DNA of 64,000 nucleotides, taken from positions 62,001-126,000 of the forward strand of contig CAJNAR010000019.1 in NCBI GenBank assembly GCA_905220665.1, read 5' to 3'. Origin of the DNA: Albugo candida (lineage: Eukaryota; Oomycota; Peronosporomycetes; Albuginales; Albuginaceae). The translations under genes were made by a program, and so were the position numbers. The notes beneath the pieces were generated by a model, which made no database searches, was not told the origin of the DNA, and saw only the letters and a program-made list of their open reading frames with translations. Positions within the stretch are counted from its first letter, which is position 1, and each line of letters starts with the position of its first letter. This document shows, in pieces, positions 1-11,399 of the stretch.

Positions 1-1560
1 TCACATATTTTCAGTTTTGATAGAGCCTTAAGACTCACGAAAAACGAGTAAAGCCGTTTCTCATAACCAAATTGGAGCTTCTGAGCAGTCATTCTACGAC
101 CTTCACCTTTATATGTAGCTGATTATGACGACGGAGCGCTTGATGATCCGCTGAGAAATTGAATTGCGCAAATTCGTAGTCTTTTCAACATGTCAACTTT
201 CCAGACAGCAAATCACAAGGTGATTCAAGGATGCTACTTGGAAAACGTTTTGCAGTTGCCTCCACATCGTCAAATCCATTTCAATATCCGAGTTCCAGGA
301 TGGTGAAGTTGCGTGATCCACTCACTAGGCTGTCGGGGCTACGGTTTCTATGCGAAAATAATGCCTACAAACTCATTTAGCTCAGCATGGCGCTTCCTAT
401 TAGTTGGAGAATGGCATTCGGACGCTCTGTATGGATTTGACGGCGAAAGGATCAGGAAATATGCTTATCGCCACTTGTAGGAATTGTATGAGACAAGAAG
501 CAACAAATTGCCAAAGATCGATACTACCCGATACAACCTCTCGTTTCTTGAAGTCCCTTATATAATCCATTAGTGCAGCGGATGCTACATCCGCTTGAAG
601 CTGGCTCACCGCTTCATCACTTAGGCCAGTAGATAACGCACCTAATAGAACTGGTGATTTTGCGATTCAATCTTTCTCAGGAGTAAACCGGGATAACGGG
701 AATGTTGGAAGGACTTAAGAATATGCTTTAGGTTTCTAGTCGCACTTGGTACTTAGTATAAACGATTGGTTAGGATTTTAATTGTCTAAAAATGAACCTC
801 AGTTTCGGTAATTGTTTCCAACGCAACCGTCTTCGCTCACCTGCCAGGAGGGAAGACCTCCGATAGTCCCTACAATACGCATGAATTGCAAACGAGCATA
901 TTGTATAATATTGGAGTGCTTCCTGTGGGTTCTGATGTGTGCGTCCGGGGTCTTTGACTGATACAGCCGAAGCTAAAAGTTATTACAAAGTCAGTCAGTC
1001 AGTCGAGCACACTCAGCTCCATCTATATACATGTCCATGCAGTCTTGCACGCAGAAGAACGCTTCACTCGACTCGATGAGGTGCCAAACAAAATCATAGA
1101 AAAGGAAATCCTTTCACGTCCATTCTGTTTCCATGGCGAATCTAGTGGTAGCAAAGGTGAATATTTGTGAACGCGCAAGCACAACACGGTTCATGTCAAC
1201 GTTTCGCGCTGGAACACAATGAGGTATCCAGCTGTTTGCTCCCACTCACACTTAGCTGTTTATTGTCATTGAGCCTACTTCAAGAAAGCAGAAGAGATGG
1301 TGCATTATTGAAGATGACTGTAGCATGCGAATATATCGCCAGTACTCTCTGTGTCATATCGAGTGCTACCGCTTCGCTAGCATGCGTAATACCCTAGAAA
1401 GGAACAATTAGCTGTTGCAAGAAATACGTCTCATCCAACATGTCAATCTATAGAAGAATTTGGTAAACACAAAGCGGACTTTCTGCTCCTTCTTAATAAC
1501 AGCAATTATGAAGTGAGCTCTTCATTACTTCACGCACAGACGGTACGCTTTGATTCAACA
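1..1560 (-). repeat. Module block X, inverted copy (relic)
   Basis: Read on the minus strand, this stretch aligns by eye with 21850-23346 on the plus strand. Shared landmarks are the short CAGT repeat near 990-1005, the TATATAGATGGAGCTGAGTGTG stretch (mirrored near 22455), and the coding-like segments ending in the words GYE-RLYSF near position 50 (counterpart near 23290). A minus-strand frame at 400-609 (69 residues, containing DLWQFVASCL) extends upstream in frame to about 660 and matches a broken frame at 22730-22960. This suggests a decayed protein gene whose family I do not recognise. Which strand was coding is uncertain, because related copies near 15.0 kb read better on the other strand. 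Confidence 0.55.
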
Positions 1561-2230
1561 ATCACTTATCTTATGATCTTATGGTCATGACCGATATAGA
1601 ATTATTGGATCGTATGAACTGATTAATCGACAAATTTTCTATCGCCCCAGGAGACCTTTTTATTGAAATAATCGGCGCTTGACTCATACTTTGCCTCCAT
1701 TCCGTAAATTCCTTACACAATTAAGTCACCGATGGATCTTATTCAGGTTCAGCTTGCTACTTAGTCTACAAGTATCACACTGCTCAGTTTGTGTAGCGAA
1801 TCGACCATCGCATCGTGCTTCCTACAAGGATTCAGCTCATTCAGCTCATGACATCTATTATCTGGAAGTTCTGATCGAACTGAGTAAGGGATGCAAAGCA
1901 AGCATACGTGAATGTACCTATCATATGCACTACAAAATAAATAAAACAAACGGTAAAGTAGTCTATCCTTTCTAACGACAGAACCGGTGGCTAGTTTCTC
2001 ACTGACAGAAGTCTTCTATCCACATAACAGTTCTCATTTCCTATTGTGCTGGATAGCAAGGATGATTGACATTTGCAATCTTCTTAGCATTCCTATCTGC
2101 AGTGATAAATGTGGTTTACTTTGTGTCGAAAAAACAGAGAAACCTATCAGGTCTCCTAGTTAGCGCTCCTAGGTGAGAATACTCTTATATCAAGTATTAC
2201 TATATTGAGAAGAAGCGATGACATTTGGTT
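1561..2230. other. No gene recognised
   Basis: AT-leaning sequence between block X and block W. Short open frames at 1679-1975 (+) and 1761-1949 (-) overlap each other and have no recognisable motif, so I treat them as chance. Confidence 0.4.
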
Positions 2231-2870
2231 GATGAAGATGGGTTAACCGTGTTATAGCATCCTTGTTGAACATGGCTAAGGTCCCACTAATGACAATCCC
2301 CTACATGCATTCCTCTATTGCATAGAGAAGTATCACATTTCTAGGTTACGTCAAGGATATCGGCACAAGGCATACATCTATTTCATGTTGGTACCAGACA
2401 GGCAACTTTCTTTCTTTCATTGTGCCAGTGGGAGCACACGCTTGAAAAGAGCATTCTTTCATAGGAACACAGAGCATGCCATCCGAGCAAACAAGTCACA
2501 AATAAGATGCGACTGGTACGGTGGGCTTCAGTGTATAGGAAAAAAATCAATTCTGTTGCAGATTTAGTACCCACAAAGATATCTAGAGCTAATTTCGTAA
2601 AGTTCAGAAATACTTCGGTCGGGGAATAAATTGCGATGGGTAGACCCAGCTTCTCAATCTCTCTTTTGTGTATGCCGCAATAAATCATGAAGGAAGATTG
2701 TCAAGAACAAGCTGTATATACTCTTGCACTCATGCAGAAATAAGCAAATGAATATCGGGTATTCTCCGTACATCTGAGCAGGATTCAGAATCAGCTGCAA
2801 GGTTGTAAGACCTTCACTATGCAAAGCCTTGAATGTTGTTGAAACATTCATACCGTGAGCAGCCATCCTC
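2231..2870 (-). pseudogene. Block W relic downstream of E1
   Basis: Two overlapping minus-strand frames (2383-2688 and 2654-2866) look coding. The segment TTLQLILN near 2790-2810 recurs as KTLQLILN at about 20595-20620, downstream of E3. The stretch at 2240-2300 resembles the block at 21180-21210, 31875-31930 (inverted) and 48355-48410. It is therefore part of the conserved sequence downstream of E genes. No family is recognised and the frame breaks between copies, so I call it a relic. Confidence 0.35.
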
Positions 2871-3095
2871 GACCCAGCCTGCCTTACCTAAATAATTGAG
2901 CAGAAGTTGCAAGTAGATCGCATTAGCTTATCGACTAGGATAATGATAGAAACCATTTCAAAGGGAAATATATTGTTCTTAAAAATAGTGAAATCCGTAT
3001 ACTTGCGGATCATCAACTATTGATGTTAATGTCGTGAAAGTCCAGCTCGTCGCTTTCTTGACGAGAGCACCATTATTCGAAATACCCTGTTTGGT

Positions 3096-4142
3096 TTATA
3101 GTTTGTTTTTGCGTTGGGTTTCGTGATGTGACGATCCTAACGAAAGAGATAGAAAGTCATTCGACGGGTTTGCATGCTGGACAACAAGTGGGTGTGACAT
3201 AGAAGTGATCTCATCCAACGATATAGATTCTCTGCCCGAAGGTTGTGGATGAGTAGCTGACGTTATCGAGCTTCCTGTGCTTCCTGGTGCCATTGTAAGA
3301 AATGGATAAATGTGTGATGACATCATCTTTTTTACGCTTGGGGTGGAATGAGATGGGTCCAGTTGTAATGAGGCAACTCCTTGATGGTATCGTGACACGT
3401 GAGGAATCCTGCAACAATCTGGAAAATACCGAGATGGATGAGACCCTCCCGAATGAATTATGCCGTCAGGTGAAGTAACAAAAGCATGGCGAAACTGTGC
3501 GCTACCTATCTGCGCACCCCTTCCATTAAATTGCCTTGGAAGGGATACACTGGTGGATGGCTGAGTTTGCTGATCGTTGATCTTTTGGTCGGACTCAATT
3601 TCGGCAAAATTATCAACTTTCACTTTACCATGTCGAGTGGGACGATATGAATGGATTGGAACGGAACTAGAGCCTTCGTGAATTGTAGCGCTTGAAGCAG
3701 GAGGACGACGCATTGTCATGATAGTATGTTGTACTCGATCAGTGGGAGTAGCTGAGGTGGGTCCTTCGACATGAAAGGGAGCTGATTGTAAGACGGGAGC
3801 GTGGGATACTGAGCTAGTGGTCTGACTAAGTAAATCATGTTTTGAGTCATGCCCATCTGCCAGATTGCGCTCGAAATCTCTGTTTGACGCGCCGAGGAAT
3901 CGTCTTGAGGTTCTTACGTGTGACCCACAATCCTTGCAATCGACCAATGATTGTTTACTCCGTTCTTTAATTGGATTCTGAGAGGACGCGGTGCCTCTAA
4001 CACGGAGATGATTATTCACCATTGACGATGGTGCCACATCCAAATAGGAGCTGAGACGCAAGCCATTTACTCTCCACTCCATACTTGAGACCAGTGTGTA
4101 AAGCAGAAGAGCTACAGGGGACGAAAATGTAGGCGTTCTCAT
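3096..4142 (-). CDS. E1: secreted CxxC/RxLG family protein with C-terminal LxLxL (candidate effector)
   Basis: 348 residues, no intron needed. Residues 1 to about 27 form a signal peptide (basic start MRTPTF, hydrophobic core around ALLLYTLV, polar end before LRLSS), so export is likely. CxxC lies at C69/C72 (CKDCG) and the RxLR-like R-F-L-G at 81-84. The rest is Ser/Thr/Pro/His-rich with no membrane segment and looks disordered. The C-terminus carries LSLSL at 331-335, an LxLxL match to the plant EAR corepressor-recruitment motif. Compared with E3, residues about 105-215 of E3 are missing in frame, so E1 is a 111-codon deletion form; both share TPTDRVQH and MTMRRPP. The start is fixed by the shared MRTPTF peptide and the promoter 59 bp upstream. 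No enzymatic domain is recognised. A plant-targeted effector role is inference. Confidence 0.8.
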   Translation of the reverse strand: MRTPTFSSPVALLLYTLVSSMEWRVNGLRLSSYLDVAPSSMVNNHLRVRGTASSQNPIKERSKQSLVDCKDCGSHVRTSRRFLGASNRDFERNLADGHDSKHDLLSQTTSSVSHAPVLQSAPFHVEGPTSATPTDRVQHTIMTMRRPPASSATIHEGSSSVPIHSYRPTRHGKVKVDNFAEIESDQKINDQQTQPSTSVSLPRQFNGRGAQIGSAQFRHAFVTSPDGIIHSGGSHPSRYFPDCCRIPHVSRYHQGVASLQLDPSHSTPSVKKMMSSHIYPFLTMAPGSTGSSITSATHPQPSGRESISLDEITSMSHPLVVQHANPSNDFLSLSLGSSHHETQRKNKL

Positions 4143-4184
4143 TGTCCAAGTAAAAGATTGGAAGACACCAATTTGTGGGTTGTT

Positions 4185-4201
4185 GGCAAATTTAAAAATG
4201 A
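4185..4201 (-). promoter_or_regulatory. Oomycete-type Inr/FPR core promoter of E1
   Basis: The minus strand reads TCATTTTTAAATTTGCC, starting 59 bp before the ATG. The same element, with small changes, lies 57-61 bp before the ATG of every open E gene. It fits the known oomycete layout of an initiator (TCATTYY-like) followed by a flanking promoter region (WTTT). Confidence 0.65.
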
Positions 4202-5019
4202 TTGCTCAGCGAGAAGAAGAGCGAGTAACAACACTCACGCACACGCTTGGGTGGATGAGTGGCTGCGAAGCTCTCATAGCCAGGTAAGTGGGAAGCCAGA
4301 ATTTTGGCTGGGTTAACTCATACAGTATGTTGAATTATTTATGCGAAATGCGACCTGTTTTTTTTCTTTATTTGTCCAAAACGCTGCATTACTTCTCTTT
4401 TTACATAAAAATGAAATAAAATCGAAAGCCTTGGCTAAGTGCGACACGTGCTTCGAAATTTCAGTCGTATCATTGGAGATTAAGATTACAAAAAGCTCTC
4501 TTCTTTTGATTGTGTGATTACATTCTTCGCGATTATGCGTATCAAGTGCGACATCGATCAGATCGCAGATCAATACATCGTAATGATAGCCATGTATGAA
4601 CCTGTCGCGGAACAAACGCATCGTTTAGAAAGCAAACACATGTTATCAAATGAGTCAAACTCCCGAAGTCAAAAAGACGATGGTGGACAAGGATGGGCAA
4701 TCTAATCTCAAGATTGGAACCAGTTGTTTTTTTTGCTCGTATCGTATGCATCAGAATTGTACCAACAATTGGTAAGAAACACCGTTTTATTACTGATAAT
4801 TTATACTCCTTTTTCTTAGCCAGCTCGTACACCTTGCTATCTAGTCTTCGTTTAGCTGATGTATTCTACCATTGATATGCATTAGCTCCATTACACTTAG
4901 CCCAAATAGGGCTAAGCAAACTACCACTCACGTAGTCACAAGAAAACACACAAATCGCACACGACATCCAATATTGTACCGACATGGCATTTCAAGAAGC
5001 AAACTCAACTGGGTGCTGA
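4202..5019. other. E1 upstream region, no gene recognised
   Basis: The first about 60 bases continue the conserved E-gene leader (GCTCAGCGAGAAGAAG on plus). Beyond that it is AT-rich. Mutually overlapping short frames (4313-4875) carry no motif and look like chance. Confidence 0.4.
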
Positions 5020-5620
5020 GGGTTGCTCGATAGAGATATTAGGCATGTCCTTCCATCTCGCTCCTCGCTGGCAATACTCTGGTGCGGATTCCAAGTTCTA
5101 AGAGCCAATCCTGGCACAATCTGCCACCAAACTGTGCAAGTTACATGTAATACAGGAGCCCATTCATGTCATCTTAAAAGCTATACTATGTCCTCCAAAT
5201 GCACATACTTTCTTTTTTGCAAGTAGCCCCATCTTTTAAGAGAATTCAATTCATGCCTAGCTCACCGCTCAGTCTTTTGTTTCTGCATACGCAAGCTCGT
5301 TTTGTCCAATAGATAGATAGGAGTCGCGGTGTTTGTCAAGACCGACAAGTCTATTGTCTCGGTAACATACCTGAGCGAATAACGCTTTCGATTTTCTACC
5401 TTTAATTTTCAAATAATCATGCCTCAACAACGGAAGCACTGAATCCCTTTTTTCCATGGTGCGAATTTGGCTGCCATCCATCGATTGCAATTTATGCCAT
5501 TTCTTTTAATGATACTGAAAGCGTACAGATCCAAATCCATCTCGTCGGATGATATAATATAATATTAGTAGTACCGGCTCCGTTTCGCATAAATGTTGTT
5601 TCCAGTCTTTCATCAGACTA
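5020..5620 (+). pseudogene. Block Y relic, divergent to E1
   Basis: A plus-strand frame (5023-5226) contains a Cys-bearing stretch, TCNTGAHSCHLKS, whose counterpart in the E3 module, on the strand opposite E3, reads TCNAGARSCHPRS. Further along, at 5252, a short ATG frame MPSSPLSLLFL... of 20 codons is matched by MASPPLSLLIL... upstream of E3, each ending at the same place. The block therefore once encoded something conserved, oriented away from the E gene. Frames are broken in all copies (also 40990-41330 and 52505-52990), and no family is recognised. Confidence 0.45.
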
Positions 5621-7299
5621 TCTACCTGATTCTCTGCCTACATTCTTTTTCACATCCATAGAGCTGGGGAGGCAAATATTTTCCAAGCTTCTGCTTGGAT
5701 CGGCGCAGCCACTGACCACATTACCGTGGGCCCACCGAACGACCTCCCAGCTGATGATCCGCTTACTAGACCGTCTGAGCTCGGACAGATCTAAAGTAAT
5801 TTTATCAGTTCTCGAAGCTTGTGCTGACTGGTTATAAAACTACTCTTCATAAGCATAAAAGATCGCTGTCAACTGCACCTAAGCACAAGTGCACAGGAGT
5901 TGGACCGGGCTTTCGAAGCATTACATACCAGTGCTCAAAAATGACGTACAGAACCACCAAAGTATAGGAACAAACCATGTTTGAATATAAGCACTACGAG
6001 GAAGCACTCTTTTCTGACCTGGAAAGCATGTTGTCCACCCGTGCTAGCCATCTAATACTATGACGAAAAGCTTCAAGCGCACTTCAACTCAGAAGGGGAG
6101 CCATCTCCGGCTACAGCATGGGCATTGTTCTGAATCAAAATCGTGCGTTCGCATTATATAGATGCATGGTAGATGATTGACTGAAAGGGTGTGTGGCGAA
6201 TATGCTCCGTGGAAGTCGGTTGTTTACTCATTATTGTTGATCCCTAGACCAATCTCATAAAAGGTCACACCCGACGGTATCTTGCTTGCCCATTTTGTTC
6301 CTTCTATCCATTGTAGCTCATACGTATAATTTACCTGTAGGCATGAAAAATGCATCAGACGTGAGTGAGTGATACTTGACTTGTTAGATGAAAGATTCAA
6401 ATTCATTTAGAAACAGTGTACGTTATATACCCATATTCGGTAACATCAATGCACTAATGGGATGTTTTCGGCCAAATCGTCAGACACGCAATAGTTTAGC
6501 TGCAAATTTGTACTTCATTGACCTCCATTACCGAATTTCCTTGTTGCGTTTCGGTCTTTTTTGGCATCTCTTTCCTCTACAATATAGATCTTCATAGGGC
6601 TTGATTTTTGTTAAGAAGCGAAAGCCTCCTGGATCAACTTTACCATAACAGCGAGCGAATTGTAGCAATCGTTGTAGTCAACGGCTACAGCCAAATATGT
6701 TTCATGACATCTACAGTCATTACATTTACATGACGATTCCTTGCTTCGGAGTCGCAGACATATATTGTGCCAACTCCAGTTCCTATGACACTGCACAGAA
6801 CATTAAAGAGCAAAACTAACATTCTCTTCGCCTATTCCGGTACAATCATTCCATTTCACGTATCAGAAAAAAACTATTTCATTTGCAAACCTTAACAAAC
6901 TACATGGTTCCAATGTGTCATTTCCGCAACATTTTCGCATGAGCGTCACTGATCTTGAATATGGTTACGTTGTGTCTTATTTGCCTGAAACTCGGTCCAC
7001 CATTTTGATGTAGGAACAGGTAAGGTTCAGAGTACAAGAGAATTTATTCTGCAGCCTTCGTGATCCTTTCTCTTGATTGCGGGCATCACAACGCCTTTTA
7101 CTGCAAGGCCGTACGATGGAAGATGAGCAAACTTGTTCTGGCTACGATGTATGGTTCTTTCTTTCCGAAAGCGATCGTGTGCATTTTCATGTCTACAAAT
7201 ACTTTTGTCTTCAGTGGAACTCTAACCTCAGATATAATCCGAATCGAAAGCATTTGTTTCTTATAAAACATCTCATTCAGTAAGCTGCAGCATATTTGA
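5621..7299. other. No gene recognised
   Basis: AT-leaning sequence with scattered frames of 60-70 codons (6224-6406 -, 6388-6597 +, 6611-6796 -, 7060-7283 +) that carry no motif and have no evident counterpart in the mirrored arm. The region corresponds positionally to 16.6-17.9 kb in the E3 module. Confidence 0.4.
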
Positions 7300-8000
7300 A
7301 TGAGCTTATTATTCTGTGGAGAAGTGATGAGGCCAAGAAGAAACCCCCATAGAATTGCCAGAGGATATCTATTTCTGCCAGCTGATATATTCCGTAGATA
7401 CAGTAGCTAAACTCGCCCGTGTGATGCACGTTTCTTAATGAATTTTAATCTTAAGCCTCATCGACGGTTTTTCTTGCTTGCCTGTTTCTCAAGAAAATGC
7501 TATTAATGGCTGATATTTCAGAGAGAAAATGAATGAGGTCATTGTCAAATCAAGTGTTCATGTGGCCATAATTCTGATGTCTACGAGTTTTAATCGACGT
7601 CCCAAAGCACGAATCATATGCGGTAGCTCTCACTTACATGTGCTTCAAAATATTTGATCACATTTTCAGGCTTTTCATTGCTCACCAAAGAGTCGATCTT
7701 ATAACTGTTTCCCAGCAGTCAGCTCGATTATACACGTCAAAACGCCTACATTGTAACTGAATGAAATGTCACGAAGTCCCGACATACGTTCTAATGCAGA
7801 AGAGAGTATCGTTGCAGACAACCATATTCTGTACAATGAGAGGGAAGCACTATCAAGAAGGAGGAAGGGATCGTTCTGATTAGGGACAAGTTCATTTCCA
7901 AGTACAACATTATCCTCATAATATAACGACGAATGTATACTCCAACCATAGTAACGATTTTCATCGAGCTCACTCGCGGTCTTTATGATAGAAATCACCA
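7300..8000 (+). pseudogene. Block Z relic, inverted copy
   Basis: This matches 15.99-16.62 kb in inverted orientation. Landmarks are RSDEAKK (7318-7340) against RKSDEAKKNKP (minus strand near 16.60 kb), the shared bases GACGGTTTTTCTTGCTTGCCTGT (about 7463-7485 and its complement near 16.41 kb), and the 7620-7800 segment against 16000-16180. A 99-codon minus-strand frame (7699-7998) overlaps but is not preserved in the other copy. The original gene is not recognised. Confidence 0.45.
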
Positions 8001-8152
8001 GTGCTTCATTTCACGAGCTGTCACTCAATTGTAATAAATCCACAGCATGGCGTGATGCAAATCTTTGAAGTGTTCGTTTCTAGAGAATCCAAATATTTCT
8101 GCCATCCAATTCATAAATAGAAAAGCCGTTTAGATCTTCATTGTCGCATTCC

Positions 8153-8353
8153 ATGATTAGAACAGCTTCTATCATATTAGCAGTATTCTTTGCCCTTTTT
8201 GCTTCGGGCTCGTTGCTCAATCCGTCTCATATACGATGTATCATTGAACCAAACCTGACAGCTCTTTTTCTCTTACAACGATGGTGGATCAGGAAGAGCA
8301 ATTCATCGAGCATTTACTTCAGCGATATTACTTCGAGACAGAAAGATTTGTAA
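8153..8353 (+). CDS. Hypothetical small protein with signal-peptide-like start
   Basis: Reading from the ATG at 8153 gives 66 residues. The first 20 (MIRTASIILAVFFALFASGS) have a basic start, a hydrophobic core and a small-residue end, as in a signal peptide. The remainder has one Cys and no recognised motif. There is no conserved copy elsewhere in the window and no E-type promoter, so this may be a chance frame. Confidence 0.22.
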   Translation: MIRTASIILAVFFALFASGSLLNPSHIRCIIEPNLTALFLLQRWWIRKSNSSSIYFSDITSRQKDL

Positions 8354-10490
8354 CATGAGCGAAATCGTTTCCAGCATATTTGATAAATACAAATTGAGAA
8401 TGCACCAAATCTTTCTGCATTTCTTGTTCATCTTCACTTCACAACGTTAAGGTATGACTTTTCGACTACTTTTAACACCCAATACGATTTCCATGCTGTT
8501 TATCGAAGTGGTGACTTCACTAACGCTAGGTGAATCGTATATTCTAGTCGAAAACTTAAAATTAGCGACTTGACTGCTAAGGATTGTTTTCTGGATATCA
8601 CGCAGCAGATCGGGCTCTTGTGAGTGTTGAAGTAAGGAGAGTGTCTTAGAACTTAAAATGAAGCTATCATCATGTTATACCCATGACAGAACCTCACGTA
8701 TTCATTCGAGTTGTTTTACTCAACTTAGATTCTCAGGTTTTGTCTCAGAAATCTCACAATGAGTGAAGTTGTGTGATGCACTATCCACTTAGGGCCTCGT
8801 TGTACATGCTGAAAAGTCTATCTCATCACGGCTAGATTTGAATGATAGCGTCAGCTTGGATGCTTGGTGTATTACAAAAAAACGCTTTCTGGCGCTCTTG
8901 AAGTGTGTCATTGGTCCCTCTGGATGATAGAGCTGTAAATACCGAAGTTAAAGTGCTTCATATTTTAAAGTAGTTCAGCCTCAGTTCCTCAAGACAGAAT
9001 TGGTGGTGTAGTTGCTCAATTTCGTCATCATCTATCGTTCTGAATAGCAGATGCTTATTATATCTTGTATTCTATAAGACAATCAGAACGAACGGTGGTA
9101 AGTATGAATGATCTGTGCCGGATTAGCGTGAGCAACTCTCAAAATCTCTATGTTGAGCCTCTGTTGGAGATTAATCTCATAGTATCATCCTTATCACAAT
9201 ATTCAAACATACAACATAGCCCCGAACGCGGAGGAGATAGCTATCGGAAGGAGTTGTGAAGATAACTCCACTTGGTCAATTGTTAAATAGTATTCAAAAT
9301 AGATCACAATAATGTCATGTCTACTACTAGTACCATCAAGAGACGATTGTAAGAAAAATAAATCAATAAGATATCATCCAAAGTCTAGGTAGTCGACTTA
9401 ATCTACTTGCGGATTATTAGCTTTCGATATTAGTAACCTGAATAGGAATAAGATACGTTCAATCAGGTTTGTGAGGGGATCTAGTTAGATGAACGTTTGA
9501 CGAATGTTCCACACTTCCCCTTGAGTCCCAGTACTTGTCGATATATTCAAAATAGTCGACTGGGAAAGAAAAAAATGATCACGGGTGAGTCATGTCCTTT
9601 AATTGCTAGCGAAGTACAATACCTTGACTCCAAAGTCGAAGTTTTCGCCATGATGTGTGTTTGGGGGGGGGGGTAGAAAATTCGCGATCACTTCGCTAAA
9701 CTACCTTAGCAGCCATCTGAGCTGACTCAAAGCAGGATGAATGACTCTATCCTTTTGTATATGAGAGAATGGAAGCAGAATCTCGGATGAATTGTCAACG
9801 CACGTTGTTGATCATTATATGCGACTACGGAACAAGATCTTGTGCTGGAGAAGACGATTTGTAGTGGAGGTCAGCTCCTAAATTAGTATCGATGCAATTT
9901 GGGCATTCCCAGATATTGTGTTTTTCGAGTTGATAGGCATCTACACTGTACGAAATGATCCTTATGTCCATTATATCACTAGAGTGCCTTTGGTTTGTAT
10001 TCCATCCCATCATTGCAGGTTATTGCACATATGACAGGAGGTGGCAGCTAATTTTCTTGATACAGGATGTGACGTGAAATAGCGTAGGATCTCTGCAATA
10101 TATTGCACAAAACAGAGTAGCTCTTCACAAATGTCTTCTTTTATCCAAAGCAAATCACTGTATACCATTCAAACGAGCCTGACAACTGGTCTAAACGCTG
10201 TGAGTGCTCCGAACGAGCTCTGCAGGCACCTAGCTTGTTGAATTTATTATCCAGAGACACAGAGAACTAATTAACGTTACGCAATCCTCGAGTTCAGCGC
10301 AGGAATTATTTCTACGCTCTCGACTAATGTCATTGGAATATTACATTTAGGTATCTTATTATCGATCATATCCTTCCAAACAAACTTTTCATGCCTTTCA
10401 TTATTTGGCTTCATTATCCTTTCACAATCCAAAACTTGACTGTTACATGACTACGTCCAACTCACGAAAAAAAGTTACGTTCTTGTTCAT
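8354..10490. other. No firm gene; G11 run; weak ORF 9825-10013
   Basis: Mostly AT-rich and uninformative. A run of 11 G lies at 9663-9673. A minus-strand frame at 9825-10013 (62 codons) contains WECPNC, which could be half of a zinc ribbon, but nothing else supports it. Confidence 0.35.
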
Positions 10491-10796
10491 TTGAGAACAT
10501 TCAGATCAGTCTCTAGGTTATGCAACAGCTATAAGGATCACCGAACGGATTATTGGCAATTCCTATTTGGATTTTCGAGTCTCTCAATTTCCGATGCAAT
10601 AGTGAAGAGGACGAAAGAGTGTCAACTAGGCGCGATTGCTCTCGAATGCCTCCGAATTGGCAGCGGCACAGCTTCCGTTCAATGGTATGAAACACCATTC
10701 AATCTAGAGGTCAACACTTCGGTTGGCACGAATAATTCAAATCGACTGGTTGGAGGGGCTTTTCCAGTTGAGTGTGTTAGAAGCATCTTCAGTTAA
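10491..10796 (+). CDS. Hypothetical ORF
   Basis: 101 codons with protein-like composition (SISDAIVKRTKECQLGAIALECLRIGSG in the middle, not repetitive). It has no signal peptide, no membrane segment and no recognised domain. The minus-strand frame 10513-10698 overlaps it and is less convincing. It could be one exon of a larger or decayed gene. It is unique in the window. Confidence 0.25.
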   Translation: MRTFRSVSRLCNSYKDHRTDYWQFLFGFSSLSISDAIVKRTKECQLGAIALECLRIGSGTASVQWYETPFNLEVNTSVGTNNSNRLVGGAFPVECVRSIFS

Positions 10797-10921
10797 ATAC
10801 TCAGCCAAGAATGATTCTACCCGACCATCAGCCCGCAAGAATCGCCTGTACACATTTGTAGAGTAATGCGCTTGAGAAACTAGGAAGTATTACCAGAGCT
10901 TCTCAAATATACGCAGAGTTT

Positions 10922-11155
10922 TCAAATCAGCCAAGTCAAAGCGATCATGGTGAAGCAACACTCATCGACGACTTTCGGTGAGAGATGGAAATCAGCAGGT
11001 ATCTTCAAGCGATAAAAAAAGTGTGCTAGACACCCGCCAGTCTTTTGCGCTTGTTTTGATAGCTGCATCATCTCAATGTAGCACGCACGATAATTCTTCA
11101 ATCGTGTCTTCATCAATTTGAGAGTTCGGGCAGATACAACTGCATTTATGTACAA
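10922..11155 (-). CDS. Hypothetical ORF
   Basis: 77 codons on the minus strand with a Lys/Arg-rich amphipathic start (RTLKLMKTRLKNYRACYIEM) and no recognised domain. The absence of promoter or splice evidence keeps confidence low. It may belong with the other unexplained frames between 9.8 and 12.8 kb. Confidence 0.18.
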   Translation of the reverse strand: MYINAVVSARTLKLMKTRLKNYRACYIEMMQLSKQAQKTGGCLAHFFYRLKIPADFHLSPKVVDECCFTMIALTWLI

Positions 11156-11399
11156 TTAATACTTAAGTTTTTGCAATCGCGTGAAGATATAAGAGCTCTG
11201 AGAACAAATTTACGTAGTCAGTATGATTGATGTACTCGCGTACTAATATAGAATGTTGGCAGGGTGATCTGAGTAGCGAAGACCGAGTGTAAAAGAGGAA
11301 GACTATGTCTCAACCCGTTTAAATACGAATTTATGGTGGGAAGAGTGAGACAGCGATCGAGCGTATGCGGGAAAAGATTCTTCACGGGCTGGACTTCCA

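Noticed and set aside
7699..7998. 99-codon minus ORF as a gene
   Set aside because: The mirrored copy at 16.0-16.2 kb keeps similarity in the opposite-strand reading and is interrupted on this one.
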